Shown one piece after another: positions 10,681 through 22,020 of a DNA stretch of 64,000 nt. Position numbers and translations under genes: made by a program. This DNA comes from Prostheceraeus crozeri (Eukaryota; Platyhelminthes; Polycladida; Euryleptidae): contig CAJQUW010005296.1 in assembly GCA_907163375.1 (NCBI GenBank), positions 248,001 through 312,000 of the forward strand, written 5' to 3'. The notes under the pieces were generated by a model. It was not told the origin of the DNA. It ran no database searches and saw only the letters and a list, made by a program, of their open reading frames with translations. How positions within the stretch are numbered: the stretch's first letter is position 1; each line of letters starts with the position of its first letter.

Positions 10681-11953
10681 ATAAGTAAGTAAGCGTTTTA
10701 TTTCGAAATATTGGAAATCATTAAGTACAGCAAAGTTACATACATTTTGCAGAGACAGCATGTAAGCAAACAAACAAGGCGTCTGGACACACACGAAAAT
10801 AACACCGGTAAAGAAAAGACATTACTTGTATTCATTCATGATAATAGACATCCAAGGGACGAAAGAATGCAGTCTTCTGGTAGTGTTCACATGAGGAAGT
10901 CGCAAGTGTTTACTTCGTTCGAGTCGAGGCGGTATCAGGTCATGCAAAGGGTGGCTTTTATGTCGTTCGCATTTAACAAAGAAGGATCGAGATCTGTCAG
11001 TTACCATTGTAGATATCATAGGGAATCGACCACAACTGCAACCTTTTCCACAAATTAAGTTATGGGCGCGTTGATGAAACCTTTGTAGTTTCACTTCTAT
11101 TGATTTTGGAAGCCAGGAAAATAGTGGGGCGGCATAAAGTAGCAAATTACATATCAAAGCTTGATACTCCGCACAAAGTTCGTTAGACGACATAAGAGGC
11201 TTCAGAATTCTAAGGACATACAATCTCTGGGAAGCCGCCTTTAAAACATGGTCAAAATGAAGCGACCAAGAAAGGCGATTATCCCAATGCACACCCGAAA
11301 TCTTTACAGAATTTGCCACACTGATATCACTGTAGGCTACGTCATCAGGTTCCCCTCGGTAGTACACAATTTGGTAAGACTTGCTTAGATTTAGCTTCAT
11401 TTTGTGGTTCGTTAGCCATTCTTCAATTTTCTTAAGATTCCTTGGAGTTAGTTCACAAGATACTGTCTCAATCAATGTTATGTCGTCGGCATAAAGGACA
11501 ATTGAAGATTCGGCTGAAATGCACTAACTACCTATAAAGGCAGCAAAAAGGGCAGGTCCTAGAATCGAGCCCTGAAGAATTCCAGAAGGGATGGTGATTG
11601 TCGGGCCAAAGATTCCATTAATCTTCAGGCGTTGTTTTCGCTCTTCCAAGTAACTTTTCAGCCAGATGATGAAACCGTGATTCACACTGCTATTGGTAAG
11701 ACGATGAAGCAAAATATTATAACTCAGGTGAAAGATCACACGACGATATTAATCCTCAAATCCCGAATGAACGACGAGTCGACGACCAACGATGAGCACT
11801 CAAAAAGACGCAGCACAACGGGACGATGAATTTGATATAAATTTCTCCTCAGAAAGATCACATAAATCACAGCTAAGGCCGAAAAACCATCCATTGACAG
11901 ACAGAGCGGGACACGTCCGTTCACCACACCGACTAGCGAGAGTAACTGTTGAG
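10681..11953 (-). mobile_element. 5'-truncated LINE fragment, reversed, inside LINE ORF1
   Basis: The fragment is flanked by a perfect 14-bp TSD, AGAAGAGAACTGTT (10667-10680 and 11954-11967). On the minus strand its 3' end is AAATAAAACGCTTACTTACTTA, a short CTTA tail after the conserved AAATAAA-CGCTT end also seen at 42.97 kb. It carries about 300 codons of reverse transcriptase and C-terminal region. The 5' end near 11760-11953 does not read as RT and may be rearranged. Confidence 0.85.
10822..11739 (-). pseudogene. LINE reverse transcriptase, C-terminal half
   Basis: Minus-strand frames encode an RT segment with GILQGSILGPALF and the catalytic box LYADDITL. The thumb and C-terminal region follows (WLTNHKMKLNLSKS, then a cysteine-bearing ICGKGCSCGRF). 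One in-frame TAG separates the GSILGP block from YADD at about 11506-11508; otherwise the frame is open to the stop at 10822. It resembles the C-terminal parts of the LINEs at 21.5 and 42 kb, so all are related. A truncated pseudogene. Confidence 0.75.
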
Positions 11954-11984
11954 AGAAGAGAACTGTTAAGAGAACTGTTGAAAC

Positions 11985-12592
11985 CACAGAATTAAATATT
12001 TTGTTTATCTGATTCGGTTTGCTAGACGTGTGATTAATTCGAAATCGACGGCACATCGAGGAACTTAGTAAGTGGGCAAAAAGGAATTCCTAATACCTTA
12101 CAGAGATAGGAACAAATGTCGTGCGTCACTTGCGGATTAATGTGAGTTCCAGCAAAATGCTTCGATTGCCACAATTCCTTCAGATTCGAAGAATTCAGAT
12201 CATTGCGCACAAGTTTTCTCCATAATGTTGATCCTTCCGATCATTATTAAAGAACGTAGGAGGCGTACAAAAATTAGTTCACTTGATGATTTCACCATCG
12301 TCATCTCACCATTCCTTACTGCATAGTGCATACATTGAATCGAAGCCAGGCATCGATGTGTGTTTTGGTGTGTGCGAAGTGATTTCACAGCACGCACGCA
12401 TCTCTCACTGGCTCTGGTGTCCTCTCTCCACAGCTTATGGTTTGCCATTTCCAATAGCGAGCGATACACGAATTATCCATTCGAGAAGGAGCAAGTTGTC
12501 TTATTCTGCGATGTGCCATTTCGATATTGAGATTACATACAATTCTTCCTTTCTTGGAAACCGAAGCGCGCGCAGATGAATCTAATTCTGTG
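11985..12592 (-). mobile_element. hAT-like non-autonomous element, 608 bp, copy 2
   Basis: The same 608-bp element as at 8809-9416, inverted and only slightly diverged. TIRs are CACAGAATTA/TAATTCTGTG, with a perfect 8-bp TSD GTTGAAAC (11977-11984 and 12593-12600). The target is inside LINE ORF1. The equal length and near identity of the two copies indicate recent movement, later than the LINE and the reversed LINE fragment. Confidence 0.88.
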
Positions 12593-13058
12593 GTTGAAAC
12601 AGTCATCGAAGCTGAAGAAGTTTAGATTATTTATTTTCTAAAATTTATATCAATGCAACAAGAAAGAAGAAAGCAATTGACCCAGATTCTACGCGAAAGA
12701 CGGGGGAAAGGAGAAGATGTTGTGATATATCGTGATCAGCTTGTGGATCGTGACAGTTTTCAGAATTTTCAGTAAATGGTTTTGTCTAGTAGATTTTGCA
12801 AATCGTCGACATTGTATAATGAAGAGATGCCATCTCTTTTACTGTCAAATGTAATATCCATTTTTAATAAAGTTGATGATCTATATGGGGTAATTTGTAA
12901 TTTACAGCCAAACATCGTTTGTATCACGGAATCATGGCTGAATGGAAATATTTTCGATTCTTGTGTTGCAATCCCTTCCTTTTCAATTTTTCGAGCTGAT
13001 CGAGTCGAGCGGGAGGGGGTGTTTGCGTTTACGTAAGACAAAATATCAATGTCATGAG

Positions 13059-13866
13059 CATATAGTAAGTATATTAGGTAGAGTGGTATTTATTAAATCC
13101 CCAATGTATATACAGTTTCGATCTTGTCAAATGAGCTCGAGGGTGATACAATCGGAATTGTTTCAAAATGTGATATATGCACATTTATGCAGTTTTGAAG
13201 CAATCACAACGGAATTGACAGTATAATGCCAAAGGAAATAATATTATTTTACAGATCGTCCGTGTCATGACAGCCTTGGAAAGGTAATGTTTGTTAAATT
13301 AGCAATTCGACAGGTTGCAATTTTACTTTCATGCTCAGCCTCAAGTGTTTCTTTTCAAGCGTGATCATCACATGCAACCTGCAATTGGTAGAACAAAATA
13401 ACAGAATCAAAGACAATTAACTTTCAATTAACTTTGAAAGATGTAAAGGGTCCACATCACCATTCAGATTCAAGAAAGTGAGTCATAAATTCATGATAAT
13501 TCAGCTTTGAATTAAAAACATGAAATTTCGGGCACGACACCACAATATAGTCTCGACTTTATCATGAAGACTTCCATTACAAAGCCGTTCATTATATTTC
13601 CCTGATCATCAGCATAATTTACGCTTAGTCACAATGCTTGTTAGCAAACATCCAACTTGTTTCATGCTACCTATAAAGGGACGTCGAAATGTCGGTAGTT
13701 TATGAATTGGCAAAAATTTGGCTTTTTCAAGACTGCTCAAATAATTTTTTGGACCGCAGGAACGTAATCTCCGCAAAAATCTTTTCGTATAAAAATTTTC
13801 ACTGTACGCAGATAGTACTTTTTTGAGTCGACACTCTACCTACATTCTTACTCTAGTTACTCTATG
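13059..13866 (+). mobile_element. CATAGAGTA-family DNA element (hAT-like), copy 1
   Basis: 808 bp bounded by CATATAGTAAG...TACTCTATG ends and a perfect 8-bp TSD, GTCATGAG (13051-13058 and 13867-13874). There is no coding potential. Inside are the family landmarks AAATCCCCAATG, GACAGCCTTGGA and TTTTTTGGACC. The target is the LINE endonuclease region. Confidence 0.85.
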
Positions 13867-13893
13867 GTCATGAGGCTCCATGTAAACAGACAC

Positions 13894-15568
13894 CATAGAG
13901 TAGGTATGTTAGGTAGAGGGGTAGCTCCACATTTATTAAATCCACAATGTGCATACACTTTCTATTTTATTAAATGAACTCGAGGAGGATGCAGGTGGCA
14001 ATTGTTTCCAAATGTGAGATATATGCAAAGTTTTGCAGTTTTGAAGAGATTGCCACGGAATTGAGTGATCATTATTGTAATGCAGAAGGAATGATGGTAC
14101 TTTGCTGATTCTCAGTGTCATGACAGCCTTGGAGATTTAATGTTTGTTAAATTAGCAATTCGATGGGTTCCTTCACTTTCCTGCTCAACCTCAATGAGTA
14201 TTTTCTTAAGCGTTCAGGGAACCTGCCACTGGCAGAGCAGAATCACTTAATGAAAGACAATGATTTCAATTAACTTTGAAAGATGTGAATAGGTTCACAT
14301 CACTATTCAGATTGAAGAAATGAACCATGAATTTAGTGAATCATAAAATCATGCCGGTGAAAATTGAATTAAAAACTTGAAATTCCAGTCAAGAAAGCAC
14401 GAACAATATCGCGACTTTTTCATGAAGACTTTCATAATACAATTCATGAATATCCCTTGATAATCAGCTTAGTTTCCGCTTAGCTAGGATGCTTATTAGC
14501 AAATATTCATTCCTTTTGATATCCAACTTGTTTCAGTCCAACTACTAATATAGAGGAGTCATCTCGATAGTACATATATTGGCAAAATTTTGACTTTTTT
14601 AAAACTGCTCAAATAATTTTTTGGACCACGAGAACGTAATCTCTGCAAAAAACTGAATCTTTTCGTATAAAAAGTTTCACTATATGCAGATACTTTTTGA
14701 GTCGACACTCTACCTTGATCCTAGGTATGTATACTCTATGGTGTCGACTCAAAAAAGTATCTGCATACAGTGAAAACTTTTATATCAAAAGATTCAGTTT
14801 TTTGCGGAGATTAAGTTCCCGAGGTCCAAAAAATTATTTGAGCACTTTTGAAAAAAGTCAAAATTTGCCAATTTATAAACTACCGAGATGACTCCTCTAT
14901 ATAAGTAGTTGGACTGAAACAAGTTGGATATCAAAAGGAATGAGTATTTGCTGAAAAGCATCCTAACTAAGTAGAAATCAAACTGATTATCAAGGGAATT
15001 TCATGGTCCGTATTATAATGGAAACCTTCATGAAAAAGTCGCGATGTTATTCGTGCTTTCTTGGCTGAAATTTGAAGTATTTAATTTAATTTTCACCGGC
15101 ATAATTTTATGATTCACAAATTCATGTATCATTACTTGAATTTGTATAGTGATGTGGACCCATTTGCATCTTTCAAAGTTAATTGAAATCATGAATTGTC
15201 TTTGATTGCGTAACTTTGCTTGGCAGGTTGCCTGTGGTACGATCACGGTTAAGAAAATAAGCCTACTCTTAAGGCCGAGCATAAAAGTGATAGGAACCGA
15301 TCGAATTGTTTATTTAACAAACATTGCCTCTCCAAAGCTGTCATGACACGGACGATCTGCAGAATAACATCAATTCCCTCTGCATTACAGTAATGATCAC
15401 TCAATTCCGTTGTAATTTCTGCAAAACTGCTAAAATTTGCATATCCACCATTTGGAAACAATTTCGACTGCATCTCCCTTGAGTTCATCTAATAAAATCG
15501 AAAGTGTATACACATTGGGGATTTAATAAATGCGGAGTTACCACTCTACCTAATATATCTACTCTATG
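13894..15568. mobile_element. palindromic double CATAGAGTA element
   Basis: Two family copies lie tail to tail (13894 to about 14740 on +, about 14742 to 15568 on -). They form an inverted repeat with about 830-bp arms at roughly 90% identity and almost no spacer. The outer ends CATAGAGTAG and CTACTCTATG are flanked by ACAGACAC (13886-13893) and ACAGGCAC (15569-15576), a 7/8 TSD. The pair therefore appears to have inserted as one unit, 19 bp from copy 1 in the same LINE. Confidence 0.8.
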
Positions 15569-16885
15569 ACAGGCACCCTGTATTTTTTGAATCAATATGG
15601 TTGCATCTACCGATTTTTGATATGATTTCAGCTTGTCTGTATGCTCTAAGTACTGAGATGACTCACGAGCTTACCGTTTTATTAGTAGAATTCACGGATG
15701 CTTTTTTGAACGTTGATTATGGTCCCAATGTCATTATATGTGGGGATTTTAATAGGACCAATTGTTAACGCATATGTAACTTGTTTGTTCTTTCTCGCAT
15801 GGTATCAGAACCTACACGAAAAGGCAAGATATTGGATGATGTTCTACTGAGTGCGGTTGTTGCTCCATTTTTGTCCTGTAAAGTTGGGGCCCTAAAGGTA
15901 CGTCAGATCATAACAGTATTTTCTGTTTCGGCAACTCTATTATGACTGCTGAAGTGCATAGAGAATCAAAAATTGTCTACGATTTGTCTCCACAAAACAT
16001 AGATTCATTTGTAAAGTCTGTAGAAGAGGTCATTTGGTGTGAGTTTTGCAATCTGTCTTACAAAATTGAAGAAAAAATGTCCATCTTTTACAATGTTATG
16101 TCTTTATGTTTTAGTGAGAATGTTACATCTAAATATCTCATGATGTCTGAAAATGATAGACCATGGATAACTGCGAATATCAAAGAGTTGATTAATCAGC
16201 GTTGGAATGCGCTTGGAAACCATGATTTCCATAATAATAATTAGGGCGCTTGGTACTATGACGTGAATAGGGGGTGATTTGTACCAAGCACCCTCCATCT
16301 TCGTTTGATATCTATAATGAATTGAAACTCCATATTACTTGTACATGTAGGGCTAGTTGTCCTTTATCTGTAACAACAATATGGATTGATTATCTATGCT
16401 ACGATGCTATATCGACATGATAGAAGAAAAAATGTTATAATAAAATTATAGGGCTCTCTGAACACTTTCAATAAAATATTAAAAAGTTAACTCTAGGAAA
16501 GTTTCTCGCTTATCCCTATTAAATATTCGCATTAAACCAAACTTATTTTTTCAAGATTTATCACCTTGGAAATGTTCCGCTTGCTAGCAGCAATCATATT
16601 GGCTAATGGCTATCATACAAAAATAGTAATGACTCGGCATTATGACAGTGATTTCATCAAGGTGGAGCAATGCAAATTGGCAAACGTGACGGGGCGGTGT
16701 AAAATCCGATCACAGCCGATCACGCCGATCGGAGAAAAATTTCTCAAAGTGCTTTGAATCGCTAAATAATGCACATATATGATAAGCATTGCCTTGCTAA
16801 TCCTACGTTGCAACTAAAATTCAATGATGATAGCTTGTTTCCAAGAAAAATGAATATCAAGTTTCAATTAATTTGACCATCACTA

Positions 16886-18068
16886 CACTGTAAACCGCTG
16901 GATACAAAAATTACATACAAACATATACCAAAATCATATACAATTTGAAATTATATCTGATACGAGATTCTCGTATGTTTGCAGAGATCTGGTATGTTTT
17001 TCATACGAATTCTCACTTACTTTCGTATGTGATTGGTATGTAGCGATACGAACTATTCTATCTGTGATTGGCCGTTTTACAATGAAATACGAATTGTTGG
17101 TATGTTTTATATACGAGACCCGATGCAAATTCGTCCTCATTGGTATGTGTTTAGTATGAAGAGCTTTAAGTGACATGGCAAAAAGTAAGTTATATTACAT
17201 ATTACTGTCAAATAACATTTTTCCAGTAATACCAGTCGTGAATATTTCTTTGTGATAGTGTGATATTTAACTAGATTGGAATTATTGTTAAAGTAACGCC
17301 GTATGTCATCGTTGCTACTTGTCTTATGGCATTCACAAGACACATAATTAGCTCATTTCCTTGAACTAAGTTGATATACATCATTTCAATAAAACGATAT
17401 TTTTCGAGCTACCATGTTGACTTATATATCTTAAACATAACTATTTTTGCGTTCATGAATTATAATGTGTTTTTATTTCGGATTGATAATATGCTTAGTT
17501 CCAAAATTACATAATGCATAATTGTTGATGGTTGAATACTTATTATATTGGTTATTCATGAAATGTCTTAAACCTACATGTATTAAAATCGAATTCAATA
17601 TTGTAAGTTTGACTATTAAATGTTATTATCTTACTACTTACAAAGCAGTAGTAACATTAGTGTGGTCTTTATTGACAAAAGGCCTTAAATCAATATATAT
17701 TAGAAATCAATGATGCTTTCCTTTAACATTGTGCTGGCATGTCTTTAGTATGTAAAGCATACCACATTTGAAAGAGCATACGAAAAGCATACAAATATAT
17801 ACCAAGAGAAAACAGAAATGTACCAAAAAATATTTTGGTATGCATCCTTCGTATGTGATTGACAAAAGGCCTTAAATCAATATATATTAGAAATCAATGA
17901 TGCTTTCCTTTAACATTGTGCTGGCATGTCTTTAGTATGTAAATCATACCACATTTGAAAGAGCATACGAAAAGCATACAAATATATACCAAGAGAATAC
18001 AGAAATGTACCAAAAAATAGTTTGGTATGCATCCTTCGTATGTGATTGGTATTGAGCGATTTACAGTG
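16886..18068. mobile_element. TA-flanked element nested in the 9-bp-TSD element
   Basis: The ends CACTGTAAACCGCT (16886) and AGCGATTTACAGTG (to 18068) are inverted repeats directly flanked by TA (16884-16885 and 18069-18070), as in Tc1/mariner-type insertion. The interior is rich in CATACGAA / TTCGTATG words and carries an internal tandem duplication. No transposase frame. Confidence 0.6.
17671..18044 (+). repeat. two-copy tandem repeat, 187-bp unit
   Basis: The unit starting ATTGACAAAAGGCCTTAAAT at 17671 is repeated from 17858 with very few differences. It covers the right subterminal part of the nested TA-flanked element, including TTCGTATGTGATTG, a motif that also occurs near 17024. This is a recent tandem duplication. 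Confidence 0.9.
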
Positions 18069-18947
18069 TACTGCTATTCAACTGTTATTTTCGTAGTGTT
18101 CCCCTGCGATCGGCGGCGGTTTCAAGCATTCTCCACACTCGCAAGACCAAATACTACTCAGAGCTGTGGAGTTACCCCCGTCGATCTCACGAGATCGTTA
18201 CACTCACGAGATTTAGTTTCGATCGGCGCGATCGGCAGCGATCGGATTTTACACCGACCCAAACGTGACAGCTAGTAGCAACTAGCTGAAGCCAATGAGG
18301 AGCGATGCACTAAACCGATGCTATTAAAGGCATACATGTATTCCTAGAATTCATAGGCTCATTCCGCGACCAATTCAGCGACCGGGACGAATTCGCGTAT
18401 CAAATTGACACGTTGGATGATGCAATTTTTTGATTCTTCGGCTGCGAATGTTTTGTTAAACCATTTTTTGTTTTATTAAACAACAAATTGGTTTAATTAT
18501 GTATTAGAAGTTTGTCATACCAACACTTGTGATATATCTTTTCTTTGATAATCTCATCGTTTGAGTCATGAGAAGCATATAAATTGTAAGATGAAATACA
18601 CACATTGTATCGAAAATTTTAAAAATACTGCATAGAAAGACTCCTGGTTTATTTCAAGATCATCGACAAAACAAGTAAACTTATGAAGGATAATCGATGA
18701 TAGATAAATCAGGAGGACCAAACAATATCAAATTTAACTGTAATTACAAAAAACACGGTCTAAGACAAACACTGATATTTTCCTTTCAAGATGCTTGCAG
18801 CTGAGGTTATAGGCCCAATTACTTTTTTTCTTCAACACTTGTCGCAAAATAAGAGCTGAGCTAGCCTTGCATGATACAAGAAGCTATATAAGAATCATAG
18901 AACATCATAAAATAGAATATTTTATATATTGTAGTTATTTTGATCAT

Positions 18948-19362
18948 TTTAATAAGAGCGCTTAGTACTGTACTGTACTGCACTGTACTTAGTGCTGTAC
19001 CAAGCGCCCTTATTGAAAATTCAAAATTTAAATATTGTCGAATCTTATTGCATGTGTTTTAGTGCTATCACATACCTGGTCATTACTAAATAAATGAATA
19101 TGAAATAAGAACAAAATTTATTTTCGATAAGGGCGTTTGCACTTGCTGTACCAAGCGCCCTTATTGGAAATTCAAAATTTCTGTTTCATGCACTTTGGTT
19201 CCGGTACATAGCTGTTTGATAATATATAAATGAATTAGTATAAAGATCAAAAAAAATTTGTACCAAGCGCCCTATTTTTTGAATTTTGTACAGAGAGCCC
19301 TGATCATTGTTATAATTTACGAAGCGCCCGAATTTCTGATAATCGCGTGTACCAAGCGCCCC
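18948..19362 (+). repeat. degenerate array of GTACCAAGCGCCC boxes
   Basis: The box GTACCAAGCGCCC occurs at about 19000, 19150, 19260 and 19349. Partial or inverted forms lie at 18955, 19133, 19290 and 19325. Downstream of most boxes is a shared TTATTGAAAATTCAAAATTT-like stretch. Spacing falls from about 150 to 110 to 90 bp. The array forms the right subterminal region of the 3.1-kb element and can fold into several hairpins. Confidence 0.7.
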
Positions 19363-19377
19363 AATCATTATAGTAAC

Positions 19378-20444
19378 CAGTGGCGTCTTCTCCGTACCTG
19401 CGAGGCCTTCGGCGCATACTCAAAAAATAATTTTCCAACAATTATGAAAATGAAAAGTGTCATCATTCATTTGAATTCGATAGCTTCTCGTGACAGCTGT
19501 GCACAGGTTTCCGTCTCAAAGTCAGACGCTCAACCTCATTGAACAGTTTTGCAGCACGTGCTCGAATCACAGCTGTTTTCTTCGAACAATCAGACACACA
19601 AGCTAATGTGTGTTCAGACGGAGCACTGATGTTCAGACAACGAAAGAGAGTTGTGTGCGTGTGAGGCAGTAAGCGCACGCGCCTGCGCCAATATTGGCTT
19701 TCCCGATAGACATAATGCTTTGCCTTCTCCAATTTTTGCAATAAAATTCTACGCAATTCTTGATCGAGGCGCGGTACCAAAATATAATAAGGGAAGCGCA
19801 ACCCAATTGTTTTTGGATTCGCTTAATGTAAGAGAGGCCACTAAGTCAACAGTAGCAGATGACTGACGTTCAGACAAGACTGCGATCAGATGATGAGCGT
19901 TCTCCAATGAATGCAAAGTAATACATCTGACTTGAACACCCAGATTCGGTAGAATTCCATAATTTGTTTTTACGTTATCGATGTGACGCTATATGTTTAG
20001 TACTGCAGATGAGATCATAACCACGCCTTTCGTCCGAAGAGAATATGCTGAAAAGCTGACAGTCGTCAAGCAAGATAGGCCAACACCTGATATAAAATGA
20101 AAGTACTCACAGAGAAGGAAATAAGAAATACACAAGACATTGTAATGCATCAAAATTTCAAACAAGTGAGTGGCTGACCGGCCGTGAGAAACACAGGAAA
20201 CTGTTGGCCTTGCCTTCCTTTTCTCGAGATAATGTGGTCTCAGCTCCTTGAGGAAGGTGGTTAAGCGACATGAGCAATCATTTCTCAAGTGCACATTCAC
20301 TTGGCCTTAAAAAGTGTTAGGGATATTGTTATCAAAAATTCAGCTTTTATGAAAATTAATGTTGTAACATAAAAGTGTTTGGTATAGAAATAGTATTCCA
20401 ATGCCGAGTGAAGGCCTATGGTCTGGGAGCACGCGACGCCACTG
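19378..20444. mobile_element. hAT-like non-autonomous element, 1067 bp
   Basis: The ends CAGTGGCGTC (19378) and GACGCCACTG (to 20444) are inverted, and the internal AGGCCTTC.. match extends the TIR. Flanks ATAGTAAC (19370-19377) and ATAATAAC (20445-20452) match at 7 of 8. CAGTGGCGT-type ends with 8-bp TSDs are typical of hAT. Open frames inside (19463-19801, 19989-20300) are unrecognised. The target is LINE ORF2. Confidence 0.75.
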
Positions 20445-22020
20445 ATAATAACTAAATCGTCTCAAGGAATTAATTCGAGCTGAGATTAGGAAAGAAAAGT
20501 TTAATGGGGCAACAAATCAGCTTTGTCTGCAAAGCATCTTTGGAATGTTGCAAACAGTGTAACTGGTAGAAAGAAAAAACAACTCCATCCAATTTTTACT
20601 TTCTGAGTTTCCTTCTGCAGAAGGTGCAGTTGAAGCTATAAATGTCGAACTGTGAACGTTCTTTCTCCCGACATCTTCAGTGGATGACATGAATGAGAGT
20701 TTTGATGCTGACTGGAATATCTTTGCGTTGACTGACATCGAAAAGCGCTTGAACAAATTGTACACTGATAAAGCAATTGGCTCCGCCATGTTCCCGACTA
20801 TACTTACTTTACGAGTTTGCAAGTTAGCAGTTGGCACCCCCTCTCACACATCTGTTCAATTTATGCATCAATACAGGTTATTTCCCTGACGGATGGAAGT
20901 ATGCACATATTGCTCCAGTTCCCAAGAACTCCAAACCGAGTACAACAGACCTACGACCGATTTCACTCCTGCCAGTGCCTGCTAAGGTTTCTTGAAACAA
21001 TTTCCTTTGAGTTTTCGCGTCAGAAACTAGAGACAGAAGCCGGGATAAATCAACATGGAGGACGAAGAGGTGTATCAACCACAACGGCATTAACATCCTT
21101 GCATGATCATGTAACAAGGCTATTGGACTTGAGTGAGGTATACTGTGTTCAACTGTTCTCCCATGACATATCGAAGGCATTTGACAAAATTGACCATGCT
21201 GTGATTTGAAATCGACTTTAGGAGACTGATCTTATATACTTTGTGCAGTGGTGTTTGTCCAATCGAACTCAAAGTATGAGAGCTAATTCAATTGTGAGAC
21301 AATCACTTGCTGTAACTTCTGGTGTTTCTCAGGGCTCCGTTTTAGGGTCCATGTTCTTTAATGTTGCAACTGGTAATCTGTTCGCTCTTCACAATTTCAC
21401 ATGTATGGTGAAAAACATTGATGATATCATAGTTTGTACTCCTGTATTTAAGAATTGACAGAATTATCATGTATTTGAAGAGCATGATAACGTGATGCAA
21501 TGGGCCCATAAAATGAAACTTGTACTAAATGAGAGCAAATCAGGAAATCATCTGTCTATGCCATGCTATGTCACAGATGTTGAATATGTCGATAGTTATA
21601 AGACATTCGGTGTTGTTTGGAGTAGCGATTTAAAGTGGAATTGGCACTTTGATTATATATCCAAAGTTTTTGTACAGAGATTCCACTGTCGAAGAGTATT
21701 GAAACATTTTTTGGAAAAGCAGCAACTTTTTTGTGTTTATAGTAGCTTGCTTCGTAGCCTAGTGGAGTATTGTTCACCACTTTTCATTGGCATGCCTATT
21801 TGTCCTTCTGATGATCCCGAAAGGCTGCAAAGAAGAGCACATCGAATCATTTGTGGCATGAATTGTACTTGTGATTGTCTAGAGAGTCTTACGGAGAGGA
21901 GAATTAGAGCAGCGAAGAAACTGTATAAGCAATATCATCTCCCAACTCAGCCTCCGAAACGAAGCCTTCCTGTAGTGAGTGTGCGCACTGCTCAACCACA
22001 CGTTGTCTTAAATCTTTCAT
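20445..22020 (+). pseudogene. LINE ORF2, reverse transcriptase part
   Basis: From 20455 the frame NRLKELIRAEIRKEKF continues the linker of the split LINE. The RT domain follows across frames: APVPKNSKPSTTDLRPISLL (about 20915-20970), SHDISKAFDKIDHAV (21160-21205), SGVSQGSVLG (about 21320) and KNIDDIIVC (about 21412), where the catalytic YADD has decayed to NIDD. The C-terminal region (21492-22020) has a cysteine patch, ICGMNCTCDC, related to ICGKGCSCG in the LINE fragment at 11 kb. At least four frame interruptions are present, so it is a dead copy. Confidence 0.8.

Larger units (their letters stand above)
10209..12775 (+). pseudogene. LINE ORF1 (coiled-coil, nucleic-acid-binding protein), interrupted
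   Basis: The frame opens at 10209 and encodes a coiled-coil (ELKSLIQKSRDD...LKLEIDTLRTTI) followed by an EQRRRRDGNLVIFGV segment typical of the RRM-like region of LINE ORF1. It then reads KRRELL before being cut by a reversed LINE insertion (10681-11953) and a hAT-like element (11985-12592). The C-terminal part resumes at about 12650 with ERRKQLTQILRERRGKGED and stops at 12773-12775. This matches the ORF1 end of the second LINE at 40.2 kb. The stop is directly followed by ATG (TAAATG), so ORF2 starts right at the ORF1 stop. Confidence 0.7.
12776..16243 (+). pseudogene. LINE ORF2, endonuclease and linker part, interrupted
   Basis: ORF2 opens at 12776, directly after the ORF1 stop. The APE-type endonuclease is visible as NVISIFNKVDDLYGVICNLQ and ITESWLN (12850-12945). 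After two transposon insertions (13059-13866 and 13894-15568) it continues with ICGDFNRTN and a KGTSDHNSI-like SDH motif (about 15720-15920). The linker DRPWITANIKELINQRWNAL (16160-16220) aligns with DKPWMTPLTKYIIQKRWDAL in the LINE at 41.2 kb. A 3.1-kb element follows at 16244. Frame breaks occur near 15760 and 15900. Dead copy. Confidence 0.7.
16691..18260. mobile_element. Mutator- or Merlin-like non-autonomous element with 9-bp TSD
   Basis: The TIRs of about 42 bp differ at about five positions. They begin GGGGCGGTGTAAAATCCGAT on the left and, complemented, GGGTCGGTGTAAAATCCGAT on the right. A perfect 9-bp TSD AAACGTGAC lies at 16682-16690 and 18261-18269. A 9-bp TSD with long TIRs fits Mutator-like elements; Merlin (8-9 bp) is the alternative. 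There is no transposase. Most of the interior is a second element (16886-18068). Confidence 0.82.
16244..19362. mobile_element. 3.1-kb element with GGGCGCTTGGTAC ends
   Basis: The ends GGGCGCTTGGTAC (16244) and GTACCAAGCGCCCC (to 19362) are inverted. Flanks AATAATTA (16236-16243) and AATCATTA (19363-19370) match at 7 of 8. LINE ORF2 coding resumes just beyond it (after a further hAT-like insertion), so it is an insertion rather than host sequence. About half of it is a younger nested element (16691-18260). The terminal motif recurs several times in both subterminal zones. No transposase was seen; probably a non-autonomous DNA element with 8-bp TSD. Confidence 0.6.

Noticed and set aside
16300-16350. 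Apparent continuation of LINE ORF2 (FDIYNELKLH)
   Set aside because: LINE coding resumes at about 20455 in register with the linker, and this stretch lies inside the 3.1-kb element; the resemblance is chance.
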